Of a stretch of 64,000 nucleotides of DNA, positions 39,746-47,803 are shown one piece after another (the first letter of the stretch is position 1; the number at the start of each line of letters is the position of its first letter). Origin of the DNA: Tepidamorphus gemmatus (GTDB taxonomy: Bacteria; Pseudomonadota; Alphaproteobacteria; Rhizobiales; Tepidamorphaceae); the NCBI RefSeq assembly GCF_004346195.1, contig NZ_SMAK01000003.1, positions 310,001 to 374,000 on the forward strand, in the 5' to 3' direction. The position numbers and the translations under genes are program-made. The notes under the pieces were generated by a model that saw only the letters and a program-made list of their open reading frames with translations, searched no databases and was not told the DNA's origin.

Positions 39746-40480
39746 ATGACGAAGAGACAGCCTGCCGCATCGTCCGCCAGAGCGCCGTCCGGCGCAAGGG
39801 GCCGGACCGTGCGCGCGCCGGCGAAGCGCCGCCGCGTCGACTGCCTGCTCGCTCCGGAGGAGGTCCACCGCCTGTTCGCTGCGCTGCGTGCGGCCAACCC
39901 GGCGCCGAAGAGCGAGCTCGAATATGTCAACCCCTACACGCTGCTGGTCGCCGTCGTGCTCTCCGCCCAGGCAACCGATGCCGGCGTCAACAAGGCGACC
40001 CGCGCACTGTTTGCCAAGGCGGATACGCCGCAGAAGATGCTGGCGCTCGGCGAGGACGTGGTGCGCGAGCATATCCGGACCATCGGGCTGTTCCGTACCA
40101 AGGCGAAGAATGTCATCGCCCTGTCGCGGCGCCTCGTCGAGACGACGGGTGGCGAGGTGCCGCGCGACCGCGCGCTGCTCGAATCGCTGCCGGGCGTCGG
40201 CCGCAAGACCGCCAATGTCGTCCTCAATGTCGCCTTCGGCGAACCGACGATCGCAGTCGATACCCACATCTTCCGCGTCTGCAACCGCACCGGACTGGCG
40301 ATCGGCCGGACCCCTCTCGAGGTCGAACGGGTGCTCGAGCGGGTGGTGCCGGACGAGTTCCGCCTGCATGCCCACCACTGGCTGATCCTGCACGGGCGCT
40401 ATGTCTGCAAGGCGCGCCGGCCCGAATGCGGCCGCTGTCCGATCCGCGAGATCTGCCGCTATCCCGACAAGACCGTCTGA
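39746..40480 (+). CDS. nth: Endonuclease III
   Basis: Nth removes oxidised pyrimidines from DNA and cuts the resulting abasic site. The 244-residue product has the helix-hairpin-helix LESLPGVGRKTANVVLNVAF with the catalytic Lys, the catalytic Asp in AVDTHIFRVCNRTGL, and the C-terminal [4Fe-4S] ligands spaced C-x6-C-x2-C-x5-C (VCKARRPECGRCPIREICR). A basic N-terminal extension of about 30 residues precedes the core. Its last 22 bases overlap the end of the convergent CysZ-like gene. Confidence 0.95.
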   Translation: MTKRQPAASSARAPSGARGRTVRAPAKRRRVDCLLAPEEVHRLFAALRAANPAPKSELEYVNPYTLLVAVVLSAQATDAGVNKATRALFAKADTPQKMLALGEDVVREHIRTIGLFRTKAKNVIALSRRLVETTGGEVPRDRALLESLPGVGRKTANVVLNVAFGEPTIAVDTHIFRVCNRTGLAIGRTPLEVERVLERVVPDEFRLHAHHWLILHGRYVCKARRPECGRCPIREICRYPDKTV

Positions 40481-41148
40481 GGGAGGTCTGCCGCGCGTCC
40501 GATCCGCCGGTGCAACCGCACCATCAGTGAGGTGGCGAACAACGGCGTCAGCAGGTTGACGATCGGGATCGACACCATCAGCGCGACGAGCAGCCCGGCC
40601 AGGAACACCCGGCCGCCATTGGCGCGGCGCAGGTTGCGCGCGTCCTCGTAGGATCGGTAGCGCAGCGCGGCGAGCTCGAAATACTCGCGTCCGAGCAGGT
40701 AGGCGTTGGCGAGGTAGAAGGCGACGAGATTGACGCCGGGCACCAGCAGCAGCACCAGCGCGATCAGGTTGGCGAGGATCACCAGTCCGGAGAACTTCAG
40801 CGACAGCACGACCGACTGGCCGATCGGCAGCGCGACGCCCGGCCGATCGCCGGGGAAGGCGGTCGTCTCGACCGTCTCGGCGATCTCGTCGAGATGGAGT
40901 CCGGCGACCAGCGAGGTCACCGGTGCGACGAGGAACACCATCCCGACCAAAAGGCCGGCGCCGGCCAGCCAGTCGACCAGCGTCTCGAGCCAGCCCCACG
41001 GCAGCACGAGATACGAGCCGATCACCGAGACCAGCAGCAACCACAGCCCGACGAGAACCGCGATGGTCAGCCCGAGCGAGCGCAGCAGCACCCGGCGGAA
41101 CGGCGCGGAGACCACGTCGGAAAGCGCGGCGAGCGCGTCGGCAATCAT
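40459..41148 (-). CDS. EI24/CysZ-like membrane protein
   Basis: A 229-residue protein with about four to five hydrophobic helices and the family pattern WLETLVDWLAGAGLLVGMVF, LVAPVTSLVAGLHLDEIAE, LLVPGVNLVAFYLANAYLLG and REYFELAALRY, as in CysZ/EI24 proteins. CysZ takes part in sulfate uptake in E. coli; many alphaproteobacterial homologues have no proven role. Its 3' end overlaps nth by 22 bp. No sulfate genes are adjacent, so function stays open. Confidence 0.8.
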   Translation of the reverse strand: MIADALAALSDVVSAPFRRVLLRSLGLTIAVLVGLWLLLVSVIGSYLVLPWGWLETLVDWLAGAGLLVGMVFLVAPVTSLVAGLHLDEIAETVETTAFPGDRPGVALPIGQSVVLSLKFSGLVILANLIALVLLLVPGVNLVAFYLANAYLLGREYFELAALRYRSYEDARNLRRANGGRVFLAGLLVALMVSIPIVNLLTPLFATSLMVRLHRRIGRAADLPQTVLSG

Positions 41149-41323
41149 CGGCTCGGCATCCTGTCGGGTTGGCGGCGCCCGGACGGCGATCCGATCTCAC
41201 ATAGGCAGCGGCCGGGCCGGCTGCAATCGCGCAAGGCTGCGGCGCACCACCTCGCTGCGGGCTGTCGAGCCTCGCCGCGGCGCAACCGGCCGAATGCTGA
41301 CGAATTAGAAAGGGGAAGAAGGT

Positions 41324-41398
41324 TGGAGCGGGCGATCGGGATCGAACCGACGACATTCAGCTTGGGAAGCTGACGTTCTACCACTGAACTACGCCCGC
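41324..41398 (-). tRNA. tRNA-Gly (anticodon CCC)
   Basis: On the minus strand the gene folds into a full cloverleaf. The acceptor stem is GCGGGCG/CGCCCGC, the D-arm GTTC/GAAC and the anticodon stem TCAGC/GCTGA, with the loop TTCCCAA giving anticodon CCC. The T-arm has TTCGATC in the loop. The discriminator is T and the 3' CCA is encoded. It reads GGG codons, which are frequent in a GC-rich genome. Confidence 0.93.
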
Positions 41399-41589
41399 AC
41401 CGCCGACACAACAACGTCCAGCGACGGCGAAGTCAAGAGGCCGGATGCGCGCTGCCGTGCCGACGCGGCAGGGCAGCGCGCTCGGGCCGCATCAATCGAA
41501 CGTGATGCCGGGACGATCCCGCTCGGGCTTTGCTGCGCCGCCTCTTCTGTTACCTTCTGCCCGCTCCAGCATGATGACGGCCTTTGCCG

Positions 41590-42585
41590 ATGAACGACCT
41601 GTCCCATTCCGCCGACTTCGTCCCGCTTGATCCCAGGAAGTTCCGCCACCCCGCCATCACCGCGAAGGGGGAGCGGCGGGCCAGCGTCGCGCTGAAGCGG
41701 CTGGAGACGCTGTGGTTCAACACCGGCACGCTGTGCAACATCACCTGCGCCAACTGCTACATCGAGTCGAGCCCGACCAATGACCGCCTCGCCTATCTGA
41801 CCCGGGCGGAAGCCGCCGCCTATCTCGACGAGATTGCCCGGCTCGGTCTGGGAACTGCGGAAGTGGGCTTCACCGGCGGCGAGCCGTTCATGAATCCGGA
41901 GATCCTCGGGCTGCTCGAGGAGGCGCTGCGGCGGGGGTTCCGCGTCCTCGTCCTGACCAACGCCATGCAGCCGATGCGCCGGCCGCGGATCGCCACCGGC
42001 CTGCTGCGCCTGCGCGAGGAACATGGCGGACGGTTGCTGCTGCGGATCAGCCTCGATCACCCCACCGCCCGGCTGCACGACTCAGAGCGCGGTCAAGGCA
42101 GTTTCGACAGGACCGTTGCGGGGATCGACTGGCTGGTCGCCAACGGCTTCTCGATCGCCATCGCCGGCCGCTCGATGTGGGGGGAGGCCGAGCCCGCGGC
42201 GCGGGCGGGCTATGCGCGGCTGTTCGCCGAACGCGGCTGGCCGCTGGATGCCAGCGACCGCTCGGCGCTGGTGATCTTTCCGGAGATGGACGCGCGGCGC
42301 GACGTGCCGGAGATCACCACGGCCTGCTGGGGCATCCTGAAGGTCTCGCCCGACACGATGATGTGTGCTACCAGCCGCATGGTGGTGAAGCGCAAGGGCG
42401 CCGCTCGGCCGGTGGTCGTGCCCTGCACGCTCCTGCCCTACGAGACGGCCTTCGAGATGGGATCGAGCATCGCCGAGTCCCTCGCCGCCGACGGCGGCAT
42501 GTTCGAGTCGGGTGCCGTTCGGCTCTGCCATCCCCATTGCGCGAAGTTCTGCGTGCTGGGCGGCGGATCCTGCGCGCCGGGCTGA
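41590..42585 (+). CDS. Radical SAM protein with C-terminal cysteine cluster
   Basis: The 331-residue protein has the radical SAM motif CxxxCxxC as CNITCANC (Cys49, Cys53, Cys56 from this start), followed by YIESSPTNDRLAYLT and GFTGGEPFMNPE (the GGE motif for SAM). The C-terminus has four more cysteines in CHPHCAKFCVLGGGSC and two others near 244 and 260, which may bind an auxiliary cluster. It resembles a conserved alphaproteobacterial family whose reaction is unknown to me. A TTG two codons earlier is possible. It lies before the Hyi-like gene on the same strand. Confidence 0.82.
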   Translation: MNDLSHSADFVPLDPRKFRHPAITAKGERRASVALKRLETLWFNTGTLCNITCANCYIESSPTNDRLAYLTRAEAAAYLDEIARLGLGTAEVGFTGGEPFMNPEILGLLEEALRRGFRVLVLTNAMQPMRRPRIATGLLRLREEHGGRLLLRISLDHPTARLHDSERGQGSFDRTVAGIDWLVANGFSIAIAGRSMWGEAEPAARAGYARLFAERGWPLDASDRSALVIFPEMDARRDVPEITTACWGILKVSPDTMMCATSRMVVKRKGAARPVVVPCTLLPYETAFEMGSSIAESLAADGGMFESGAVRLCHPHCAKFCVLGGGSCAPG

Positions 42586-42771
42586 CCGGGATCGGTCACC
42601 GGACGGCGAACCCTCGGGATTGCCCCCGGCGGCGACCCGCCGCAGTGGCTCGACCTGCGCTGCATCAGCCACGCAGCTTTGCCGTACCAAGCCTTGACGG
42701 ACGACGCCGTTTCGATCCCAATTCCCGCCGATGCGATGGCCCGGCGCCGGTGTCGGGACGAAGGGGGAACG

Positions 42772-43566
42772 ATGCTGCGATTCGCCGCAAACATCTCGAC
42801 CATGTTCACCGAGCTGCCGTTCCGCGCCCGCTTCGCGGCAGCGCGAATGGCCGGCTTCCCGGCGGTCGAGTTCCAGTTTGCCTATGATCACGAGCCGGGC
42901 GAACTTGCTGCCGAGCTGCAGGTCAACGGTCTCACCCAGGTGCTGCTGAACACGCCGCCGGGCGATTTCGAGGCGGGCGAGCGGGGGCTCGCGGCGCTGC
43001 CCGGTCGCGAGCTCGCCTTCGAGACGGCGATGGAGAAGGCATTCGCCTATGCCGATGCGCTCGGCTGCACCATGATCCACGTCATGGCCGGTATCCCGGA
43101 TGTCAGTGTCGATCCCGACCGGGCGATGCGGACCTTCGTGTCAAACCTCCAGCAGGCTGCCGCCGAGGCGAAACGGCACGGCGTGACGCTGCTGATCGAG
43201 CCGATCAACCGGCGCGACGTGCCGGGCTATTTCCTGTCCCGCAACGAGACCGCCCGCCGGGTCATCGAGACGGTCGCCGCCGACAATCTCGGCCTGCAGT
43301 TCGACGTCTATCACCGGCAGATCGTCCAGGGCGACCTCGTTCACGGCCTGCGCGAGGATTTCGACATCATCCGCCACATTCAGATCGCGAACCCGCCGGA
43401 GCGGACCGATCCGGGTCAGGGGGAGATAAATTTCGATTGCATCTTCAAGGAGATCGCGGCGCTCGGCTACAAGGGCTGGATCGGCTGCGAATACACCCCG
43501 AAGGGCCGCACCCTCGACAGCCTTGCCTGGTACGAACCGTTCAGGCCGTTGCGCAAGCCGTCCTGA
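42772..43566 (+). CDS. hyi: Hydroxypyruvate isomerase family protein (TIM barrel)
   Basis: The 264-residue product fits the Hyi/OtnI family of sugar-phosphate-isomerase-like TIM barrels: RFAANISTMFTELPFRARFA, GFPAVEFQFAYDHE, GCTMIHVMAGIP, LLIEPINRRDVPGYFL, NLGLQFDVYHRQIVQGDL, HIQIANPPERTDPGQGEINF and YKGWIGCEYTPKG. The metal-binding Glu, Asp, His and Glu are in these segments. Hyi interconverts hydroxypyruvate and tartronate semialdehyde; OtnI acts on 2-oxo-tetronate. A strong AAGGGGG site precedes the ATG at 42772. It converges on the SolA-like gene. Confidence 0.87.
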   Translation: MLRFAANISTMFTELPFRARFAAARMAGFPAVEFQFAYDHEPGELAAELQVNGLTQVLLNTPPGDFEAGERGLAALPGRELAFETAMEKAFAYADALGCTMIHVMAGIPDVSVDPDRAMRTFVSNLQQAAAEAKRHGVTLLIEPINRRDVPGYFLSRNETARRVIETVAADNLGLQFDVYHRQIVQGDLVHGLREDFDIIRHIQIANPPERTDPGQGEINFDCIFKEIAALGYKGWIGCEYTPKGRTLDSLAWYEPFRPLRKPS

Positions 43567-43594
43567 CATCGGCCCTGGACCGCATGGCGGCCGG

Positions 43595-44785
43595 TCAGGG
43601 TGCTGCCCAGACCGGCCGCAGCGGGCCTGCTTCCTGTGATCCGGACCAGCCGTCGTCGCAGATCATCCCGGCGGCGATCCGTCCGAGAGCGATGCAGGAT
43701 TTCGCCGCATAGCCATTGCAGCCGAGCGCGATGCCGATCCGCTCCCAGCCCGGCACCCGGCCGATGAACGGGCGGCCGCTGACTGTTTCGACAAGGGCGC
43801 AGGGCTCGGTGCGCCAGCGCGCGGCCGACAGCGCGGGAAACACCGTCAGCACCTCCGCGCGGATGCGCCGCGCTTCCTCCTGCGAGCCGCCGGACTGGAA
43901 CCAGTCCCGCACCGCCGCACCGTCGGGCAACGGGCTGTCGATGCAACCGTTGCCGGCCTTCAGCCACAGCCCGCCGCCCGGATAGGGCACCGGCGCCACA
44001 CCATAGAAGGACGTGTCGGGCGCTGCCGGGTCGAGGCCGACAATGAAGCTCGGCATTGCCCGGAACTGCGGATCGTCCGCCGCCACCTCGAACAGTACGA
44101 CGGTGCGGCCGACAGGCTTCAGGTCCGGCAGCACCGGCACGAGCCGGCGGTCGCGGGCATGCGGACCGGTCGCGACCAGCACCCGCCCGCAGGCGACCCG
44201 CTCGCCCGACGCCAGGGCGACCTCGGCCCCGCCCGGACCGGTGGCCACGGCCGTCGCTTCCGTCTCGATCAGCCTGGCGCCGGCGCGCAGCGCGGCCACC
44301 TTCAGCGCCGCGACCTTGCGGCGCGGATTGACATGGCCGGCCGGTGCGGCTTCCCAGAGCACCGCGACGCCCTCGTGCGTTGCGAAGGCCGGGCAGCGGG
44401 CAGCCAGCTCGCGCCCGTCGATCTCCTCGACCGCCGCGCCGAGCGCCCTGGCGGCTGCCCGCGCCCGCGCCAGTCCCGGCGATCCGGCCGGCGCGACGCG
44501 GACGGACCCGACCGGATGATGGAAGCGGATGCCGCTCGCCGCCTCGATGTCGGGGTAGCAGGCGATCGATTCCGCGGCCCAGCCCGCCCACAGCGGGTCG
44601 GGATCGGCGATCCGCGTGATGCGCCCCTCGTCGTAATGGCTGGCGAAGGGCCCAGTGGCCGTGGCCTTGTCGTCAGGCTCGCGCGGACCGATCAGCGTGA
44701 CCGAGACGCCGGCCCTGGCCAGAGCCAGCGCTGCCGAGGCGCCGATCATGCCGGCGCCGATCACCACGATGTCGGGGCGCATCAT
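43595..44785 (-). CDS. SolA-like FAD-dependent amine oxidase
   Basis: The 396-residue flavoprotein belongs to the DAO/monomeric sarcosine oxidase group. It starts with the FAD motif IVVIGAGMIGASAALALARA and has FMT-like RITRIADPDPLWAGWA, and PCALVETVSGRPFIGR near the C-terminus, where the Cys matches the position that binds FAD covalently in sarcosine oxidase. N-methyl amino acids are the usual substrates. Here it is the last gene of the ligase-potFGHI run, 36 bases after potI, so an N-substituted amine linked to polyamine breakdown is plausible. The substrate is inferred. Confidence 0.82.
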   Translation of the reverse strand: MMRPDIVVIGAGMIGASAALALARAGVSVTLIGPREPDDKATATGPFASHYDEGRITRIADPDPLWAGWAAESIACYPDIEAASGIRFHHPVGSVRVAPAGSPGLARARAAARALGAAVEEIDGRELAARCPAFATHEGVAVLWEAAPAGHVNPRRKVAALKVAALRAGARLIETEATAVATGPGGAEVALASGERVACGRVLVATGPHARDRRLVPVLPDLKPVGRTVVLFEVAADDPQFRAMPSFIVGLDPAAPDTSFYGVAPVPYPGGGLWLKAGNGCIDSPLPDGAAVRDWFQSGGSQEEARRIRAEVLTVFPALSAARWRTEPCALVETVSGRPFIGRVPGWERIGIALGCNGYAAKSCIALGRIAAGMICDDGWSGSQEAGPLRPVWAAP

Positions 44786-44821
44786 CCGGAAGCGTCCTGT
44801 ACCGCCGGTCCATCGGGCGGA

Positions 44822-45640
44822 TCACGGCGCGGCGGCGAGCCGCTCGGCCCTTTGCCGCTCCACTTCCTGGCGCTTGGTGATCAGCGACGCGGAGACGACG
44901 CCGACCGTGACGACGGCGATCAGCACCGTCGAGACGGCGTTGATCTCGGGCGTCACCCCGAGCCGGACCGATGAATAGATCCGCATCGGCAGCGTCGTCG
45001 CCCCGGGCCCGGTGGTGAAGCTGGCGATGACGAGATCGTCCAGCGACAGGGTGAAGGCCAGCATCCAGCCCGCGATGACAGCCGGCAGGATGATCGGCAG
45101 GGTGACGACGAAGAACGTCTTGAAGGGCGGACAGCCGAGATCCATCGCCGCTTCCTCGAGCGAACGATCGAAGGTGACGAGGCGCGACTGCACGACGACC
45201 GCGACGAAGCACATCGAGAAGGTGATGTGGGCGATGGTGACGGTCCAGAAGCCGCGATCGAAGTTGATCGCGACGAACAGCAAGAGCAGCGACAGGCCGG
45301 TGATCACTTCCGGCATTACCAGCGGGGCATAGACCATGCCGGAGAACAGCGTGCGGCCGGCGAAGCGCCCGTGCCGGACGAGCGCGATCGCCGCCAGCGT
45401 GCCGAGCACGGTGGCGATCGAGGCCGACAGCAATGCAACCCGCAGCGTCACCCAGGCGGCGTCGAGAAGCTGCTGGTTCTGCAGCATCGCCACGTACCAT
45501 CGGGTCGACCATCCGGCCCAGATCGCCACGTTGCGTCCGGCGTTGAACGAGTAGATCACCAGCAGGATGATCGGGATGTAGAGGAACGCGAAGCCGAGCG
45601 TGATCGACACCACGTTGAACAGGGTGGGGCCCTTCCTCAT
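44822..45640 (-). CDS. potI: Polyamine ABC transporter permease PotI-like
   Basis: A 272-residue ABC permease with six hydrophobic helices. The EAA loop reads EEAAMDLGCPPFKTFFVVTLP, the site of contact with the ATPase. The TTLPMRIYSSVRLGVTPEIN region is typical of PotC/PotI. The ATG at 45640 overlaps the potH stop codon (ATGA). Together with potF, potG and potH it forms a putrescine/spermidine importer of the PotFGHI kind. Confidence 0.93.
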   Translation of the reverse strand: MRKGPTLFNVVSITLGFAFLYIPIILLVIYSFNAGRNVAIWAGWSTRWYVAMLQNQQLLDAAWVTLRVALLSASIATVLGTLAAIALVRHGRFAGRTLFSGMVYAPLVMPEVITGLSLLLLFVAINFDRGFWTVTIAHITFSMCFVAVVVQSRLVTFDRSLEEAAMDLGCPPFKTFFVVTLPIILPAVIAGWMLAFTLSLDDLVIASFTTGPGATTLPMRIYSSVRLGVTPEINAVSTVLIAVVTVGVVSASLITKRQEVERQRAERLAAAP

Positions 45641-46557
45641 CGCTCGCGCTCCTGCTGGCGCTGCTGCATGTTCTGGAAGATCACGATCGGCACGACCAGG
45701 ATGAGAAGCAGCACGACGGCAACCGCTGAGGCGAGCGGCCAGTCGCGGTTGGCGAAGAACTCCGCCCACAGCGTCTTGCCGATCATCAGCGTGTCGGAGC
45801 CGCCGAGCAGATCGGGGATGACGAACTCGCCGACCGCCGGGATGAAGACGAGCAGGCAGCCGGCGATCACGCCGGGCAGCGACAGCGGGAAGGTGACCAC
45901 CCAGAACGCCTTCAGCGGCGGACAGCCGAGATCGGCGGCCGCCTCCAGCAGCGTGTCATCCATCCTCTCCAGCGCGGCATAGAGCGGCAGCACCATGAAT
46001 GGCAGATAGGAATAGACGATGCCGATATAGACAGCGGTGTTGGTCGACAGGATCGTCAGCGGACTGTCGATCAGGCCGAGCCATGACAGGAAGGAGTTGA
46101 GCAGGCCCTCGCGGCTGAGGATGCCAATCCAGGCGTAGACCCGGATCAGGAAGCTCGTCCAGAACGGCAGGATGACCAGCATCACGAGCGTCGGCCGCCA
46201 CGCCCGCGGCGCGCGGGCCATGCCGTAGGCGATCGGGTAGCCGATCGCCAGCAGCAGCGCCGTCGACACTCCGGCGATCCACAGGCTCGACAGGTAGGAG
46301 CGGATGTACAGGTCGTCGGTGGTCAGGAAGACGTAGTTGTCGAAGGAGAGCTGCCTGATGCTCTCCCACAGTCCGGAAAGCCCCTCCGCCAGGTCAAAGA
46401 CTGGCACATAGGGCGGCATCGCGATCGCTGTCTGCGACAGCGAGATCTTCAGGACGATCAGAAACGGCGCGAGAAAGAAGGCGAGCAGCCAGAGATAGGG
46501 AACGAGGACGACGAGGCCCTTCGCGCGAACCGGGGATCTGGAGCCGGTCTCGGCCAT
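45637..46557 (-). CDS. potH: Polyamine ABC transporter permease PotH-like
   Basis: The 306-residue permease has six membrane segments and the EAA loop EAAADLGCPPLKAFWVVTFP, matching PotB/PotH. LVVLVPYLWLLAFFLAPFLI is the first helix. The ATG at 46557 follows GAGGGG; an in-frame GTG at 46569 would overlap the potG stop (GTGA) and add four residues. It is the third transporter gene after potF and potG. Confidence 0.92.
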   Translation of the reverse strand: MAETGSRSPVRAKGLVVLVPYLWLLAFFLAPFLIVLKISLSQTAIAMPPYVPVFDLAEGLSGLWESIRQLSFDNYVFLTTDDLYIRSYLSSLWIAGVSTALLLAIGYPIAYGMARAPRAWRPTLVMLVILPFWTSFLIRVYAWIGILSREGLLNSFLSWLGLIDSPLTILSTNTAVYIGIVYSYLPFMVLPLYAALERMDDTLLEAAADLGCPPLKAFWVVTFPLSLPGVIAGCLLVFIPAVGEFVIPDLLGGSDTLMIGKTLWAEFFANRDWPLASAVAVVLLLILVVPIVIFQNMQQRQQERER

Positions 46558-46565
46558 CGCGCCCC

Positions 46566-47723
46566 TCACTTGGTCAGCACGATGCCGGCATCGTCCGGCC
46601 AGGACACATACACCGTATCGTCCCAGCCGATCGGCCGCTCGACGAGCCGGGTCTGGTTGGCGACGGCGGACTTGATGATCTGCCCGCCCGGAAGCCGGAC
46701 GTGATAGATCGACAGGTCACCGAGATAGCCGATGTCCCAGACCTCGCCCTTCACGCAGTTGCGCGTTGCTGCCTCGGGCGCGTCGAGCGAGATGCGCATC
46801 TTCTCCGGCCGGATCGCAAGCCACGCCGTGTCACCCGTCGTCGCGGGCAGGTCGCCGTCGTGGATCGCCACGATCGGACATGGCACGTCGTTGCTGACGA
46901 GTTCCACGTCGTTCCTGCCGATCCGGCTGATCCGGCCTTCGAGGAAGTTCACGTTGCCGATGAAGTCGGCCACATAGCGCGAGTTCGGATACTCGTAGAT
47001 CACGGCCGGCGTTGCCACCTGCACCAGCTTGCCGTGGTCCATCACCGCGATCCGGTCGGACACGGTCATCGCCTCCTCCTGGTCGTGGGTGACGATGACG
47101 AAGGTCAGGCCGGTCTGCTGCTGCAGGTCCATCAGCTCGAACTGCGTCTCCTCGCGCAGCTTCTTGTCCAGTGCGCCGAGCGGCTCGTCGAGCAGCAGGA
47201 CCTTCGGGCGCTTGGCGAGCGAGCGGGCGAGCGCGACGCGCTGGCGCTGGCCCCCCGAGAGCTGGTGCGGCTTGCGCCGCGCGAAGGGCTCGAGCTTGAC
47301 CAGCTTCAGCATCTCCGCGACGCGCGCCTCGATCTGGTCTCTCGGCAAGCCGTCCTGCTTCAGCCCGAAGGCGATGTTCTTCTCCACGCTCATGTGCGGG
47401 AACAGCGCATAGGACTGGAACATCATGTTGACCGGGCGCCGGTGCGGCGGCACCGTCGAGATGTCGCTGCCCTCGAGCAGGATGCGGCCCTCGCTCGGCG
47501 TCTCGAAGCCTGCCAGCATCCTGAGCAGCGTGGTCTTGCCGCAGCCGGACGGGCCGAGCAGCGCGAAGAACTCGCGTTCGTAGATGTCGAGGCTGAGACT
47601 GTCGACCGCGACGAAATCGCCGAACCTCTTGGTGACGCCCTCGAAGCGGATGAACGGCCGGGCGGCCGGGTCCTCCCAGGGCGCGAATGCCCGCTTGATC
47701 GGCCCGATGGCCTTCGCCGCCAT
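46566..47723 (-). CDS. potG: Polyamine ABC transporter ATPase PotG-like
   Basis: The 385-residue ATPase has Walker A GPSGCGKTT, the Q-loop FQSYALFPHMSVEKNIAFGL, the signature LSGGQRQRVALARSLAKRP, Walker B VLLLDEPLGALD and the H-loop VIVTHDQEEA. A C-terminal TOBE-type regulatory domain follows (WLAIRPEKMRISLDAP). The N-terminal extension before IRFEGVTKRFGDFVAVDS is typical of PotG. The ATG at 47723 has a GGGGGA site. A strong hairpin separates it from potF. Confidence 0.94.
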   Translation of the reverse strand: MAAKAIGPIKRAFAPWEDPAARPFIRFEGVTKRFGDFVAVDSLSLDIYEREFFALLGPSGCGKTTLLRMLAGFETPSEGRILLEGSDISTVPPHRRPVNMMFQSYALFPHMSVEKNIAFGLKQDGLPRDQIEARVAEMLKLVKLEPFARRKPHQLSGGQRQRVALARSLAKRPKVLLLDEPLGALDKKLREETQFELMDLQQQTGLTFVIVTHDQEEAMTVSDRIAVMDHGKLVQVATPAVIYEYPNSRYVADFIGNVNFLEGRISRIGRNDVELVSNDVPCPIVAIHDGDLPATTGDTAWLAIRPEKMRISLDAPEAATRNCVKGEVWDIGYLGDLSIYHVRLPGGQIIKSAVANQTRLVERPIGWDDTVYVSWPDDAGIVLTK

Positions 47724-47766
47724 GTCGTCCCCCGCTTGCGGCCGCAACTGTCAGTCCCGACGTAAA

Positions 47767-47792
47767 GCGGGCCGGATCGGGATCCGGCCCGC
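47767..47792 (-). promoter_or_regulatory. Perfect 11-bp hairpin between potF and potG
   Basis: GCGGGCCGGAT (47767-47777) and ATCCGGCCCGC (47782-47792) are exact complements with a 4-base loop, 11 bases after the potF stop codon. On the minus strand it is followed by TTTA, so it could act as a weak terminator or as an mRNA-protecting structure that raises potF over the membrane genes. Confidence 0.65.
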
Positions 47793-47803
47793 CACTGCCC
47801 TGA

